From assembly GCF_000972845.2 (NCBI RefSeq), contig NC_040013.1, positions 7,652,061 to 7,716,060 of the forward strand: a stretch of DNA of 64,000 bases. The letters are read 5' to 3'. The notes below the pieces were generated by a model, which was not told the origin of the DNA, made no database searches, and was given only the letters and a program-made list of their open reading frames with translations. This stretch comes from Larimichthys crocea. Lineage: Eukaryota > Chordata > Actinopteri > Sciaenidae. Shown here piece by piece: positions 31,661-44,999 of the stretch; position 1 is the first letter of the stretch, and each line of letters starts with the position of its first letter. The translations under genes and the position numbers were made by a program.

Positions 31661-31697
31661 TAAGCTAGGTCCAGACCTTCAGAAACACCACCCATTA
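31661..31697 (-). repeat. Inverted fragment at the A/A' junction
   Basis: About 37 bases starting TAAGCTAGGTCCAGACCTTC are the reverse complement, with one or two mismatches, of the direct sequence at about 36755-36791 and 45087-45123. It replaces the expected forward continuation exactly where copy A stops and copy A' begins. Confidence 0.85.
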
Positions 31698-31709
31698 CAT
31701 TTGGCATAC

Positions 31710-33420
31710 ATCATCCGTCAGGACAGCCTGACTTTTCATTTATTTTTGCTTTTTTTTCCTCTCTTCTCCTCCTCGCCTTTTTCCTCTTCTCTCTGCAGGA
31801 TGTGCTAGTCGGCTGATTGTTTTAGTAGATTACGTAACAGGAGCTGGCCGGATTTTATTTTATTTTGGGGGGGGACCTGTTTGATAGTATACAGGAAGCT
31901 TTCCTGATTACACTTCAGGGCGCTTAAGGCGTCGGCGTGTCTTTATCTCGGTGAAACGTTTGCCTCGTGCTCGCTTCTCCACTGCTGTCTCGCCCTACTA
32001 ACGGGGGGACGTGCTCGCTCCTGTCCTTGTGACTGCAAGATGCAAACTGCTTCACGTTTGTGCCGAGGAGTGGGGCAGATGACTTCCATCCACTTTCTAT
32101 CTCGATCACACAGCAGCCCCTTATACTGCAGACCACCTGATTAAGACCTTTTTAGACGCATAGCGACGCACTACTCCAGATTTTTGTCACAGGTTACTTC
32201 GTCTATAATTCGTGAGCAGTTCAGAGTGACGTGGCAGAAAATCCTTTTTTATTTTTCAGCCCTTTCCGTGTAAGTTACACACTGTCTGCATAGAAACCCT
32301 CTAATCATCTTGCACGCCTCTGATTTATCCATCGTGGTTCTCACCCGTAGGTTGGGAACCATTGCTTCATACAAAACCACTTCATTAAATAAAGATATAG
32401 CCTAATGTCTCAAACTGACCATTTCAGCCAGGAGTCTTTTTTTTTTTTTTCACACACAGGTCAAATCCGGTTTTGTGGAGGGGCGCCATGCTTTTCTTAT
32501 GAGAAGCCCAAAGCCAATAGTTACCCTGTTTCCACGCTCTTTGCTCCATCTCTGTCTCCACAAGCTTCTCCCATTCGTGTGTTACCTGGGGAGGACCAAG
32601 CTCCAAAACTCTGATTAGGCCCTCTCTGGCTATTAACTGCTCGGGGCCACAGTTGGCCATTTGCAGCGTTTAATGGGGGACGACGGCCGCAGCTGTCCTT
32701 CGTCTGTCATTCATCTGATATTGTGCCCTTTATGCCACAATTTGTGCCATAATTTATAAATAGCCAAAGCTAGCGTAGCGTTTATCGCTCTCATTAAATG
32801 ACAGAGAATACGGTGCATACTACGTCTTCATGTAAGCAGCAGCGGAGGCTTGTGTTTTAATTATGAGAAAGAGGGGGAGTGGAGAAGGCTTTGTCTTAGT
32901 AGGAAGAATTCCTGGTGATTCTAGAGAGAGAGAGAGAGAGGAACTAATTATGACAATGTTGTGGTACTTTAAAATGCCGCAAGCACGGCTGATCGCTTTA
33001 ATTTTTCCTCTGTCCTCCCTCTTCTCTTTTTGCTCCGGCTATTCAGGGCAACGGGCTGCTTAATCATTTATACCTATCTGTTACGGTATGAAATTTGGGA
33101 GGACACCAACATGCAGCCGAAGGAATCTATATTTCCCTCTTGAGTATCTAGTTTGGACTTTAACTCTCTCTAAATCTTCACTCTGTCGAGTAACAGTGGT
33201 TTGGGAATGGTATAGCATACCGTTGAATTTGAACAGATGGCTTGTTTTTGTGTTATACCTGCTTGCACCTCCACCAACATGAACATACTCTTAATAAAAA
33301 CACACTAAAACTACAGTATACACTCACTCACCCCACCCACTTGCTCATACAAACCCCAGGCGCTATGGTATCATCCAGTTGTGTGTTCATTAGGCGTGTG
33401 GGAGCCTTTGCCCACTCTGC

Positions 33421-33460
<40 letters not shown>

Positions 33461-36400
33461 TGTGTGTGGTTGTGTGTGTGTGTGTGTGCGTGCAGCGAAA
33501 TTTACATTTTTTTTATTTATTTATTTTCTTGAGCTGGGCTGATGATAATTTTAGAGTGGGTTGGTTTCATTTCTTCGGACATTTTTTTTTTTTTCATTCC
33601 AGCTGCTGAAATTCTGCAAGGCATGTTTGCAGAACAAGTTTTTGCACTGATGTACACAAATGCATGCACATATAAATTTTTTTATACAGGCGGTATGCAG
33701 TTTTTGGACAAATTTAGTATCCAGTCCTCCTTCGAGTTCATGTTTCAACCCTTTTCCCTCTCTGGATGTTTATTTTCAACATTGTTTCCTTGTGTCTGTT
33801 GAGCCTGTATTTTTTTTTTTTTCTCTATCCGGTTCTTCCCAAGGGAAAGTGGCTAGCCACATGTGAACGGATCACTTCTGATTAGTGGGGTGCTTTAAAA
33901 GATGCCTGTGGTGTTCTTCTCCAGAACACAACAGTGGTGTGACCTCCTCAGGGAAGACTGCCATTTCCTTTGCACACGCACAGCCCCCTCCCCTTTTTCC
34001 CGAGAGAAGTTGTTTATCTCCCAGTGCTAACTTTGGGCTTTAAACTGTGTACTTGCCGATGCCTGGTTTTCACATCAGTATCACGCAGGTGGCAACAGAG
34101 CTGATCTACAAAAACAAAAGGCTGTTGGATTTTCTTCATCTGGTCTACACGGGATTGTTTTTTTTAATTTTGCAACAGCCTCACAACATAAACTCCACTG
34201 TCATCCCCTTCTCACTGCAAATTTCCATATTAAGAGTGTGATAAGCACATTTTTCTGTTACTGATGCCCTTTGTGTAATTTTTGGCCAACACATAAAGGT
34301 TGGATAAAATTTGAATCGTAGGCTTTTGTGTGAAAAGAGGCAGAGCGAGGGAAGATGGGGAAGGTAGGTAAATAGCACGGGAGGGTGGGGAGCCGAAGCA
34401 GCGACTGATTTGCCTCCGTTCTGTCGGGAGGATTTACGGTGCAAGAGTGTTGAGCCATCAATCAATTGTGTCGCACTCCAGGCAACTTGTCTCTTTATGC
34501 AATTTGTAAGGCTGTCCAGTCAAATTGATTCCTTAACCAGGAGCCGTCCAGTCCCAGAGAAGAGTAAACCCCCCCTGAAAAGAACATCAACCTCTATGTT
34601 TGCTGTAAACCAGACAATAAATGATAGGATGTTGTCTATCGGTGGCTAAAATCCAACTGCAAAACAAAGTGGGTGACAAAAAACAAAGATTAAAAGTGAT
34701 CGCAGAAGTGATTGATTAATGTGATTAATGGAAGACCTGAGGATTGCTGTGTTGAGTCCCTGTTACAAATATTCTAGTATTATGATTGTTTAGTCTCGGT
34801 CCTTCATGCATTATTTCTCTGAAACAAAATCATATTTTATTTTAAACTAAAGAACATTTAGACCCAAAATTCAATAATGCACTTAATTTTAATTATGGAT
34901 ATATCAGTTGCACAATTTGGGGAAATTGGTATCAACTTGTGAGATTTGTTTCTTTTTTACTTAAAATATGTTACTTTTCGTTTTCAGCCATTCTTAGCTG
35001 TAGATGAGCACTGTCAGTTGGTCCCCACTTCCATCCAGATTCAACTATGTCAACAACTATTGCATGCTTGACAATCGGTACAGATATCCATGGTGCCCCA
35101 ATGGTGAATACTAAAGACTTTGTGGGTCCTGTAACTTTGTTTGGTGCTACCAGCAGGTCAAAGTTTTCACTTAATCCAGTGAAATGTCTCAACAGATTCC
35201 CTTTTAATGGATTTAAAGCCTCAACTTGTCATCAATATATAAAGTGTTACCTTTTTTATGATTTGAATCTGATAAGCAGTGTGATGTAAATTATACCACC
35301 TTCAAAAAAATTACCCAACAATGGTGCCAGAGGAAACTCCATCCCATCATTTCCTGCTGAGCAAGCATCGGTCTTCTTCCATGTCAACTCGTGGGTGATT
35401 TGGGACGTTTAGCGGACAATAGGAAAGCGATTACAGAAACGGCTGTACACTTGAATAATTGATGCCGAAATCGTGCTCAGCTTTTCAGAATTCGTAATGC
35501 TGCCCCCCACCCCCTTATCTTTTACCCCAACACCAAACCCGCGCACACACCGAAATATTCAATTTGTGTACAAACACCTACGATCAACTGCTGTGACTCA
35601 CTTGCCTGGGTGCAGTGATATATTAATGTGGAAATAAAAATCCAACATTATGGCATGTGATGAATTACACTGCCGAGTAAATGTCTTAGCATTGCCTTTA
35701 ATATGGTCTTTAGATCCTAGTTCGATCCCCTCATTTTTCTGCTGTGAAATCAAATTCAAAGGAACATTTTCCTTCCATTCCGCTGACTGAATGACTGAAA
35801 CATAAATAGAAACAAATTAAGTCAAAGATTATCTAATGGAGCGTGCGTCAGTGCAGTTTGTCACAACTTTATGTAGAGTATTGCTCAGTGGCCCCAGTTC
35901 TCAGTAACTATTGAAACCTTTTATTTAGCAGACAGAACAAGTTGTGAGCTGTTGCAGTGCACTTTATCATTCACTCAAGACATGAAAACATTTTGCCACC
36001 AGTAAGCCTTTGACAGCTGGCACACGTGACATCCACGTGAAGGCTGGCTGATTTCGTGGCAACAAATACCTGCAAATATAGTTCATTTCAGTTCTCAAGG
36101 AAAAAAAAAAGCATTCAATCTGAGGGCTGTATGACAAACCATGACATGTCAGCCTCGCTTATAAGACAAATCTGGAGGGTGCAATATTAACAACACAGTT
36201 TTTTCACAAGAGATCTTTTTGGATGTGACATCCCTGCCAGCCATAGCAAGATGCAAAAATCAATGGTACACTATCTGGGCTCTGAACTAAGGCTGCCCTA
36301 GCAGGTCCTCAATTTATTCTTTAGACTGTAAAATTTAAATGAATCAATTCAGGGATTTGATATAATTTGTGACCTACTACTTAACAGTGTAACTTCATTA

Positions 36401-36642
36401 GGAGTAGACTAACCATTATCATTCGATTTGTAAAATGCCACACAACTCTTTGACAGGACAGCTCAAAGCACCTCCTGAACTGACCATGGAGGGCAGTGTT
36501 ATTGCTGCAAAGCATCTGAAACCGGCCTACCATCTGACATGGAAAGTAACCCATTTAGGCTTGAGAGGTACATGGTGGTGCCAAACTCCTAGAACCGTAA
36601 AAGATGACGAGACTGGGACTGGATGCGGTGGATTATAAATAA
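31710..36642. repeat. Duplicated block A, copy 2 (A')
   Basis: Second copy of 26420-31560, ending at the N gap. It shows many one-base deletions relative to copy 1, and a 164-codon open frame of copy 1 (28228-28722) is broken here. It ends GGATTATAAATAA before the Ns, where copy 1 instead runs straight into ATGGCAGGCAGAAG. Confidence 0.92.
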
Positions 36643-36652
36643 NNNNNNNNNN
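36643..36652. other. Assembly gap (10 N)
   Basis: Ten undetermined bases, the only Ns in the window. They separate copy A' from copy B, so the true sequence length here is unknown. Confidence 0.99.
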
Positions 36653-39600
36653 AGTATTTCTGATTCTGATATGGCAGGCAGAAGTCCTGAGATAGATTGA
36701 AATGGCCATCAATTGGCACAGCCTCAGATGCTTGAATTTCTGAACAAGTCAGAGAAATGGGTGGTGTTCCTGAAGGTCTGGACCTAGCTTAGCTTATAAA
36801 TAAATAAATAAACAGAAAAATCAGTCCTTACCTGCAGGTTGCAGCAGGTGTTACTGACTTGCGTCTCTCTAGCTGTAGGAGGTGATGGCTCTAAACATGC
36901 GCCGGTGTCACTTTGCTTTCCTTAGATGACCCAGTTTGGCATGCATTCAACTGGTCTGACTAAACAGCTCCCCTTGTGCAGTCTAACAGATGTGAATTTG
37001 AGGCACGGACAAAAATTGGAAAATAAGATGACGGACAATGGATGGAAAGGTTTTATATACACGCTATGCTGCTGTGTTAAAGGCCAAGACATGTTGCACA
37101 CAGTTTTTCTGTAATTGGTCTCTATGGACAGATTCGATTATGACTGGTTGTGAAACCTATAACCTTTTTTTTTTTGTACCAACTAGTTCTAAACTCTGTT
37201 CAGGGTCAGGGGAGTTCACAGGGAACAAATGAACAATTCATGGACCCAGCTGTGCTCAGATTTCAGTCAACAGCTCCCTGCTCCACCCCTCCTAGCGGGA
37301 AATGACAAAAAAAAAAACAGATTTTGATAAATAAATAAATAACAAAAGCTCCATCCAGACAATTGGGAGCAGAGGTGCCATTCCACCCCATCCCTGTTTC
37401 AGGCTGTAGACTGGCTAAAGTGTGATGTCCAACTGCTCCGCCCAGAATAGCTTTTTGTGGTTCCTGTCTGAAGCACTGGACATCACAGCTAGCGCTGCCA
37501 CTTCTGGCTCCATTTAGAAGTTGGTCTTTGTTCAACGCGTCCCTTGCTACTTTTGACATTCTGCTCACCTGCGCATTTGCCAAGCCCAGACATTGTCTGC
37601 TATTGATTGGCCAGGACCTGGTCAGTCAGGATGAGTGTGCGCCTGCCAGGTTTACAGTGACATCACTCCCTGGAAAAGCTGCGTTTGCCTCTCCCTTCCC
37701 TTATCATAGTTTGGGGAGTGCATTAAGAGTGCTGCTCGGCCTGATTTATGAGACGCGCCAGCGCCTCTCTGTGCCCCAAAGGGCACCGGGTACACATCCA
37801 GTCTCACTTCCTTTCCCTGCAAACAGTGTTTATTTACTCACTCTCAGGGAGGCATGAGGCGGCTCTGACAGACAAACAATCTTATGTGCAGCCTTCATGT
37901 CAGGACTGGATTTCTCTTCTCTCTCTCTCTCCCCCTCGCACTCCTCAATTCTTCCTCCCTCCAGAATGTCTCAGTCATTGTCAGTCCTTTTTCCCTAGCC
38001 ATGGGCCCTGTTGACACAGGAATCCGTCACTCCTTACACGGGGGAGATGGGACATGTTGGCGGCCATTACTATTCATGAGGCAGTGTGATCCACTCTGTC
38101 CCCCGTTGTCAGCAGAGGTGTCTGTCTGCACTGCCGCTCCCCTTACTCTCTTATCAGCCAGGGGTGGCTAATGAGAAGCACCAGGTTAATACCACCACTA
38201 GAACAGCAATGGCTTTAAACCTCTTAATTCATTTAGACACTGCTAATTGAAACCCATGTGAACTACACTCTGGACACCATCCATTTTCCAGCAAGCCAGC
38301 GCTGAAGGGAAACGTGTAAGCGATTTGATCTAATTTTTGAAACTGATGCCAGGAATAACTCCCCTTGAAGCCGGATCATTTCCCTTCCTGAATTTGCATC
38401 TTTTCTTTCTTTTTTTTTTTGAGCATTCTGAGCCCTGCACATGATAGCCACGAAGTCAAAAAAAAAAAGTCTCGCTGGGATGTCGGAGACAACCACAAAC
38501 CAATATGCTTGGACACCAAAAATAACTTAGCTTTGGATAGTCAAAAACATCTTAGTCCAATTACAGCGAGTAAAAACCAGCAGCCATGAATAATACTAGA
38601 CAACCTCCTGGATGTGGCAAAGTGTAAATTAAAAATTCCCCCCGCATTCAGACATGACTTAGTCATCCTGCTCTTGAGTGTTTAATCAGCATGCAGTGAA
38701 CACTGTGGGCTCGTTGCTAAAACCGGGTTCTTACTCTCCTCCTTCCACCTCCTTCAGCCTTCATGCATATTTATCCTTGTAGCTTTTTGTCAATGCTGCT
38801 GGAAATGAATATTGACAGAGTGGAGAGCTTCTCTATCCCACGCAGTCAACTTTGTGGATCTGGCCACCTTAAGGCCTCTCCCCTCTTTGCTGCGATGAGC
38901 CCACGTATGCCGACTTGTTCCCCCCCCCCCTCCTTGCATTTCTGCTTCTTTGATGCATCTTTATGCTGCAATGAAAGGCTGTGCTCTATGATGGGGAGAT
39001 CATTCTATCTACGTGATGCACGCTGTAAATATTCAATGAGCCATCATCAGTCGATGTGTGAGAGATAACGGGTCCATCTTTTACCTGCCCCTTCTGTGTG
39101 CGACAGCGGTATATTTAGTTTGACTGCATCATCGTCCCCAAAAGCGCTTGATTTGCCGGCATAAATTTCAGCCCGACACCACATCCTCCCTGCGCCTGCA
39201 GAGGCAAATGCTTATTCATTTACCCGTTTGTCATTTCAATAGTTATTTATGGTGGTGCTGTATTAATTGAACTGCTTCTACTGCACAACAATTCAAGGCC
39301 CAGTGAATCTATTACAAAGGGAGTGTGCTGGAACATTGTTGAACGGGCTCACAAATCAGCCTAAGCTGAGAGGGGAACCTCACAATAATGTAACACAATC
39401 GCACTAACTTTCATTTACATGTTCCTTCCTCAGCCATGCAGGAAAATGTCCTAAAAGCCCGAAGTGGCTGCTGTGGAAAAACCAGATTGGTTGCAAGTTC
39501 CACAAGATTACTGTGTGCTCGCTCTGAGTAGTTGTTGGGGCTTCATGGGAAGAAATATCCGATATGTTAAAGAAATTACACAAGGTTATTTTTGGTGCTC

Positions 39601-42600
39601 GGCTTTGAACTGTTGCCGTGGGGTTGTGCAGGATTGTTTTAAATTTTAGTTGGGTCTCAATTTCAAAGTATGAAATCTTATAGTCATCACAGGTGATTGT
39701 TCGCTGCAGTCAGCAACTTGTCGGATGTGAGACCTATACAATTTGATAAATGCTCTATGAGCAGACGGAGAGAACTGAAGTTTGGGGGTTATTCTTAACC
39801 ACTTTCACATACAAGTAGTTATTTATGAAAACATATTGATGGGCAAGCTTATAGTTCTAGCTATAATGTAACTTCTCTAAACTTACAAGTCCCTAAGCAA
39901 ACACTTTTGTTACTGGATTTTATCATTTCAAACTTTTAGTGTGACAAATAATGTGCACATATCCCCAATCACTCACGTACTGCCAGTGTCCGCATTGTCA
40001 GGCTCAGGCATGTTATCGGTGCTCTGCTGTGTAACATGACATCACATTCCAAGGCATTCATATCTCAAGCTTTGAGATATTTCCACTAAACTCAAAATCT
40101 TTGAATAACACTAATTTATCTTAAATATGGATTGTAGCTCAACAGTGTCTTGATTTCTCGTTTTCTTAATAAAGCTGGTAGGGAATAATAAAAGACAGCA
40201 CCCTCTTGCTCGCTTTGTCACTTTAATTCATCTGTTATCTTCTGAAGACTTAATAATACTTCTGTGCTCAGCATCCGTTCTCTAAAACAAACAACATGCT
40301 CCGGAGCTGATGGGGACATCCAATTTAACTGCCATCTTAATGGAATCTATAATAAGCGCAGGGGCACCATAATGGCAAAGCACTGCATCTTGTGATAACA
40401 CAGCAAGCATCAAAACCCTTGTGATCACCAAACAAGTCCATTTTTTTTTCCCCCCCTCAGGGAGCAAAGAACAAAATGTCCAGATGTCAAGTTGCCGGTA
40501 ACGTATTCCCTGTGGGCTCCTCAGGGGGGCTGCCTCAGCTCTCCAGCGGTCCTCATGCCACACGGAGGTAATCTGCCGTCTGAAGCACGGGACTTCACTG
40601 CGTTTCCTTCCACGCTTCTAAAAACCGCACCTGACTTTCATTTCACGGGCACCTGTTCCCTCGTTGGGTCATGGCGAGAGTCAAACCACAGGACTTTCAT
40701 TATAGCGCTGAGCGAGACTGAAATGAAAATGTGTACTATATGACAATTGTCTGGTGACCTGTTGAGCCGTGTTTCACGAAGACAAATTTGTGCCTGCGTT
40801 TGTCATCGAAGTGGCCATCTCCAGTTTGATGTCAGGGATGACATGAAATAATAAAGCAAACAAGACTATGACAAGCTTGGGGTCCGCAACGGGAGTCACG
40901 AGGGCCACAGAGGCTTGATGAGGTTGCACTTTGTTGTAGAAAGAGTGTGCATACATCCTTCTTGCATCTCCTGGAGGTCAGAGGTAGAATAATCTCTAAA
41001 TCAGCACAGAAGCTCAAAGAGTTGAAGTTTTGCCGAAGTCTAGAAGATGGTTAAACAATCAGGTGGTGGGCTGGGCAAACCGGTAACGTACACCTGATGA
41101 AACGATAGTGACTTTTGGCTCCTCAACAAAATTTCATGTGATTACGTGAAAGCCAGAGGAATGACAGACAAAGGACACAAATCGGGTTTCATTTGTTTAC
41201 TCTACGCAATTGTGTTAGGCACTCCCTCCTGGCTCCAGAGGTAATGAATTGTGGTGGGACCAGATTAAAGGCTGTAGTCAGCTGTTTAGTGGGCTCTGCT
41301 AACAGATTAGCGGCAGCTGTTTGGCGACAGACTTGGTGGGAGAAAAACATCTCGGCAGGGTTTCATTGTCTCCGACCACGACCACCTTGATGGGTAAGAC
41401 TCCCGACAACAGGAGGCAGTATGCGCATGGAGCTTTGGCGGCTTTGTTTCACTGAGCCACATCAAAACTCAGTCACCGCCGCTTGTTAGTCTTTCTCCCG
41501 TTTTCTTCTCCCCACTTCCTTCCCTTGCATCCCCCCACCCCCACCGTTCTTGGTGGCGTACGCATGGCAAGTCGTTGCAGATGTTACCCGTAATGATGCA
41601 GACGGCACACACAGTCATACAGAATGGAAGCGGAGCTAGCTGAAATTAGTAAAATTACTTTCTCATTACCTCCCTCATTGCTCCTGTAAGTAGTCTGGGT
41701 TTCTGCACGATTAGGAGAACAGCAGCTGTGGAGAGCACTCGGGCCTCACCACACACACACACACACACACACACACTCCACCGGGGGGAGTGGTGGGGGG
41801 GGTTGTAAAAGTAAGCTAGGTTATCCTTATTTCAACTATTTCCATAACCTATCCAACATTGCTACCTCATGTCGTTCCACTAATCGCCGACACAAGCACC
41901 GTGTCAGAAGCACACTATTAGAGTACATGCATTTGGTCATTCTTCACACTTGAACCTCACCTTCTTCCTCTTTATAACTTATGTGTCAAGTACTCAACCG
42001 TCAACCTTTCTTGGGCCTGACGGGAGCTAATTAGCCTATTGCATGAGCTTCAATGAATGCGGTGGACCCATTTGTCCTTGTCTGAATACCATCAGACTCT
42101 CCATTGGCTTAGTGCTACAAAGCCTGGGCCAAAATAAATTTGATATATTCACACAGTGAAATTACCTGTTTTGCTCACAGGTTATTATGAGTGATACCAC
42201 ACAGGCCACACTGTTGTGGCCTTGAACACTACCTCAAAAAGACTTTAATACTGCGATGGAGACTGTGAGGGTAGGTTTTTTTTTTGTGGGTTTAGGTGCA
42301 TGTGTATGCATGTGGCACTCGGGAGAAGAAAATCACTGATTTGCAATAAAAACATGCGCTGCAAGAGCACCCGGGATGAAATTTCTGTATGTGTGCCCGT
42401 TCGCAAGCTGCCAGCGCTGGAAGACTAAAAAGGGTGCGTGCAGTGGCATGGCGGGTAATGGATCACTCGAGACGGTCCGGAATGGTGTGCCAGGATCGCT
42501 TTACACGAAACCCAGGAACAGAGAAAATGCAATGTCCGCCCAAAGCATTGCAACAGGAAACCCCACGGAACTGGTAGCTTTGCGAACACAGACAAAACTC

Positions 42601-43504
42601 CTTTGCCTCTTTTTATGGAATGATCACCCTTTATTCTATTTTTTTTTACCTTTGTTCGAGTACATGAGTGAAGTGTGCAGGTGTGCTTTGTAAATCTAGG
42701 ACATGGCAATACGCCCAGGAAGGTGTTGATAATTATGGGTCTCTCTGTGCAGAAGATAAGATATGATTAGAATGTGGAAAAAAAAACCTGTCCATCTATA
42801 TTTGCAGTGCGTTCCTGAGCCAGAATCTGTTATTTGCTCAGTTCACATTGATTATTTACCCTGTTATCGTCACCGCATGCAGAAAATGCAAAAAAGCCAC
42901 AGGTTAATCTAATTCCTCAGTATAAATAACCAGATATGCACTGTAGTCTCCTTGTTACAACATTAGAGACGGTTGAATGTAATCATTATCATGGATTGTT
43001 TGAAAGACTCTGACATGTCAGAAGCTGTGAAACAGAATCTGTTTTTAGAAGCCGGGAACAATATTACACTGCTCAAAATTGACTTGTTCCCAGCCAAAAG
43101 CATGACTGTGTATAGGCATACACGTGTTGTACACCTTTCCCTGGCGGCAGGACCGCATACAGTATTATGTGTCATTCCCCCATTTCTTCCAACTGTGTGG
43201 TATTTCTTTCCGCGTGTGCCTGGTGCCTTGTAAAGCATCGCCCAAAAAACTTCTCCACTGGAATGCTGGAATAGGAAGGAATTGTGTCATCCAGTTAAAA
43301 TTATCTCCAGTCCACTCTCTGGGAACCACGCACTTCATCCCAAAATACACCTGCCTATTGCGTCACGGCTGGACCTTTACATAGCTTTTGAGGGGGAACT
43401 GATGCCAGTTCCAGCAAGCGCACGAAGCTCCTGCAGCCATGGCGAGGGTCTCGTGGTGTGGACACTGTGCCAGCTGACTCCCGTCCTGTAAATTAAAGTG
43501 GCTG

Positions 43505-43535
<31 letters not shown>

Positions 43536-44930
43536 CTGCAGGTCACGGGTCGAAACTGGATTGCTGATCTCTGCTAAGACGGTCTATTTTTCTTTTTTAA
43601 AAGCATCCAACTGTACATGTTCCGTGTTGTAAAGCTGTAACGTAATAGCAAATGGAAAAGAGTAAAATGGGTTTGCATCAGTAACGTGGTTCCAACTTAG
43701 ACTAAAGACATTAAACAGTTTATTGAGCTCTTTAATGTCACCTTTCCTCTCCTCTTTCGTGTTAAATGTCACTCTTTGACCTTTTGATTTATGTTTTATC
43801 TACTCTGTTATGTTATGTTTTAGATGTAAATGAAGTGTTAAGTCTAATGTGAAACTAGCCAGAGTCACTCTTCTATACGTATCAAATTTATTTTTACCTT
43901 GGTGCAACAGGCTGTCTTAAATGTGTTGTGTTTATTTTTTCAATATTTAAGTACTTGACTTATTTAGAGGCTGGCACCGTCCCCTCCAGCCTGTATTTTT
44001 AAAAGAGACATCCGTGTTTCCTCAGTAATTTTGTTTTGAAATAGTTTTAGAAAGAAAATGCCAGGGCTGTTAATCTTGGCATGGCTGTGGGGGGCCTGCG
44101 GGACGGTGGGGCCTACACAGGCCTGCTCTGGCAGCTGGCTTCACGCGGTGGACCAATAAATGCCGGTCATTTTTTAATTTGCCCATAGTCTTTCATTGGG
44201 CTTGCCGTTGGGGGTATTGTATGAACAAACTGATGATTTAAGACCATTTATTGTTTCCCAGTTGCTCCCCCAGCATTTCACCTACATTCACTCCACCAGG
44301 CCTAATTAATTTGGATAGAATCAGATTTTTCTCTCTCTTCTCTTTTGTATTAAGCAGCTCTAAATCTGACAATTTGCCGTTTCCAAATTTTTCTCAGTGG
44401 AGGATACGCCTTGGATACTCTCGAGTTCGTTTTAAGAAGAAGAGTTTTATAGCATTATGGCCGATTGCAGGGAATGCACACAATTATTATTGTTATCTAA
44501 TCAAGATGGGGGAAAAGTGGACAGAAGGGTTTTGCAAATGACTTTAGACAATAATTAAATAAACTGCACACTAAAAATGTATAACCTGTACACATAACAG
44601 AGATGGGCTTCTATCCCACAACTTCAATAGATTTATTTGGCTTATGTTCTGTATGTCAGGACACTACTGCTCTGTACTTATCAAATCTCAGTGACAGCAA
44701 GGACTGACCTTTAGCAGTGCTTTGGGCATTACAAAAACAGCTTCTCATCCTCGTAAAGGGTTGGTCACCCTAATGAATCTGTGACTGGGCCTACAAGCTT
44801 GATACTTCAATAATCGTAACCTGCAGGATTATCCAAACCTGTCTAAATGGCAAGTTATCGTCATTTATTACTCTGCATTATGCAGGTCACTCAAACAAGG
44901 TTGTTGACATTTTTGCCTGCCTGGATGCCG
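36653..44930. repeat. Duplicated block B, copy 1
   Basis: About 8.3 kb repeated at 44983-53360. It starts AGTATTTCTGATTCTGATAT right after the gap and ends near GCCTGCCTGGATGCC. It differs from copy 2 by many small indels. It contains (CA)n at 41750-41775 and a T30 homopolymer at 43506-43535 that is T-rich but interrupted by C in the other copy (about 51954-51974). No coding exon was recognised. Confidence 0.92.
43506..43535. repeat. Poly-T homopolymer (30 T)
   Basis: Uninterrupted run of 30 T in block B. The sister copy in B' is about 20 bases with an internal C. Confidence 0.95.
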
Positions 44931-44999
44931 ATATATATATTTTTATTAATAATTTTAATAATTTCCCCCTGGGATTATTAAAGTATTTCTGATTCTGAT
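44931..44999. mobile_element. Non-LTR retrotransposon 3' tail at the B/B' junction
   Basis: AATAATTTCCCCCTGGGATT followed by ATTAAAGTATTTCTGATTCTGAT is a 3' tail common to fish non-LTR elements. Only the tail is present. The last 18 bases also open copy B at 36653-36670, but copy A (31560-31565) lacks it. Confidence 0.6.

Larger units (their letters stand above)
26420..31709. repeat. Duplicated block A, copy 1
   Basis: About 5.3 kb repeated at 31710-36642. The copies begin alike at GTCAGGACAGCCTGAC (26427 and 31717) and stay collinear. Their differences are mostly single-base gains and losses. In 26513-26775 compared with 31800-32060 I count roughly a dozen indels but only two or three substitutions. 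Copy 1 holds 180 bases (about 31316-31496) absent from copy 2, and ends in a sequence shared with the start of block B (31563-31652 matches 36671-36760). The block is non-coding intronic DNA including (GT)n at 28141-28173. Confidence 0.92.
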
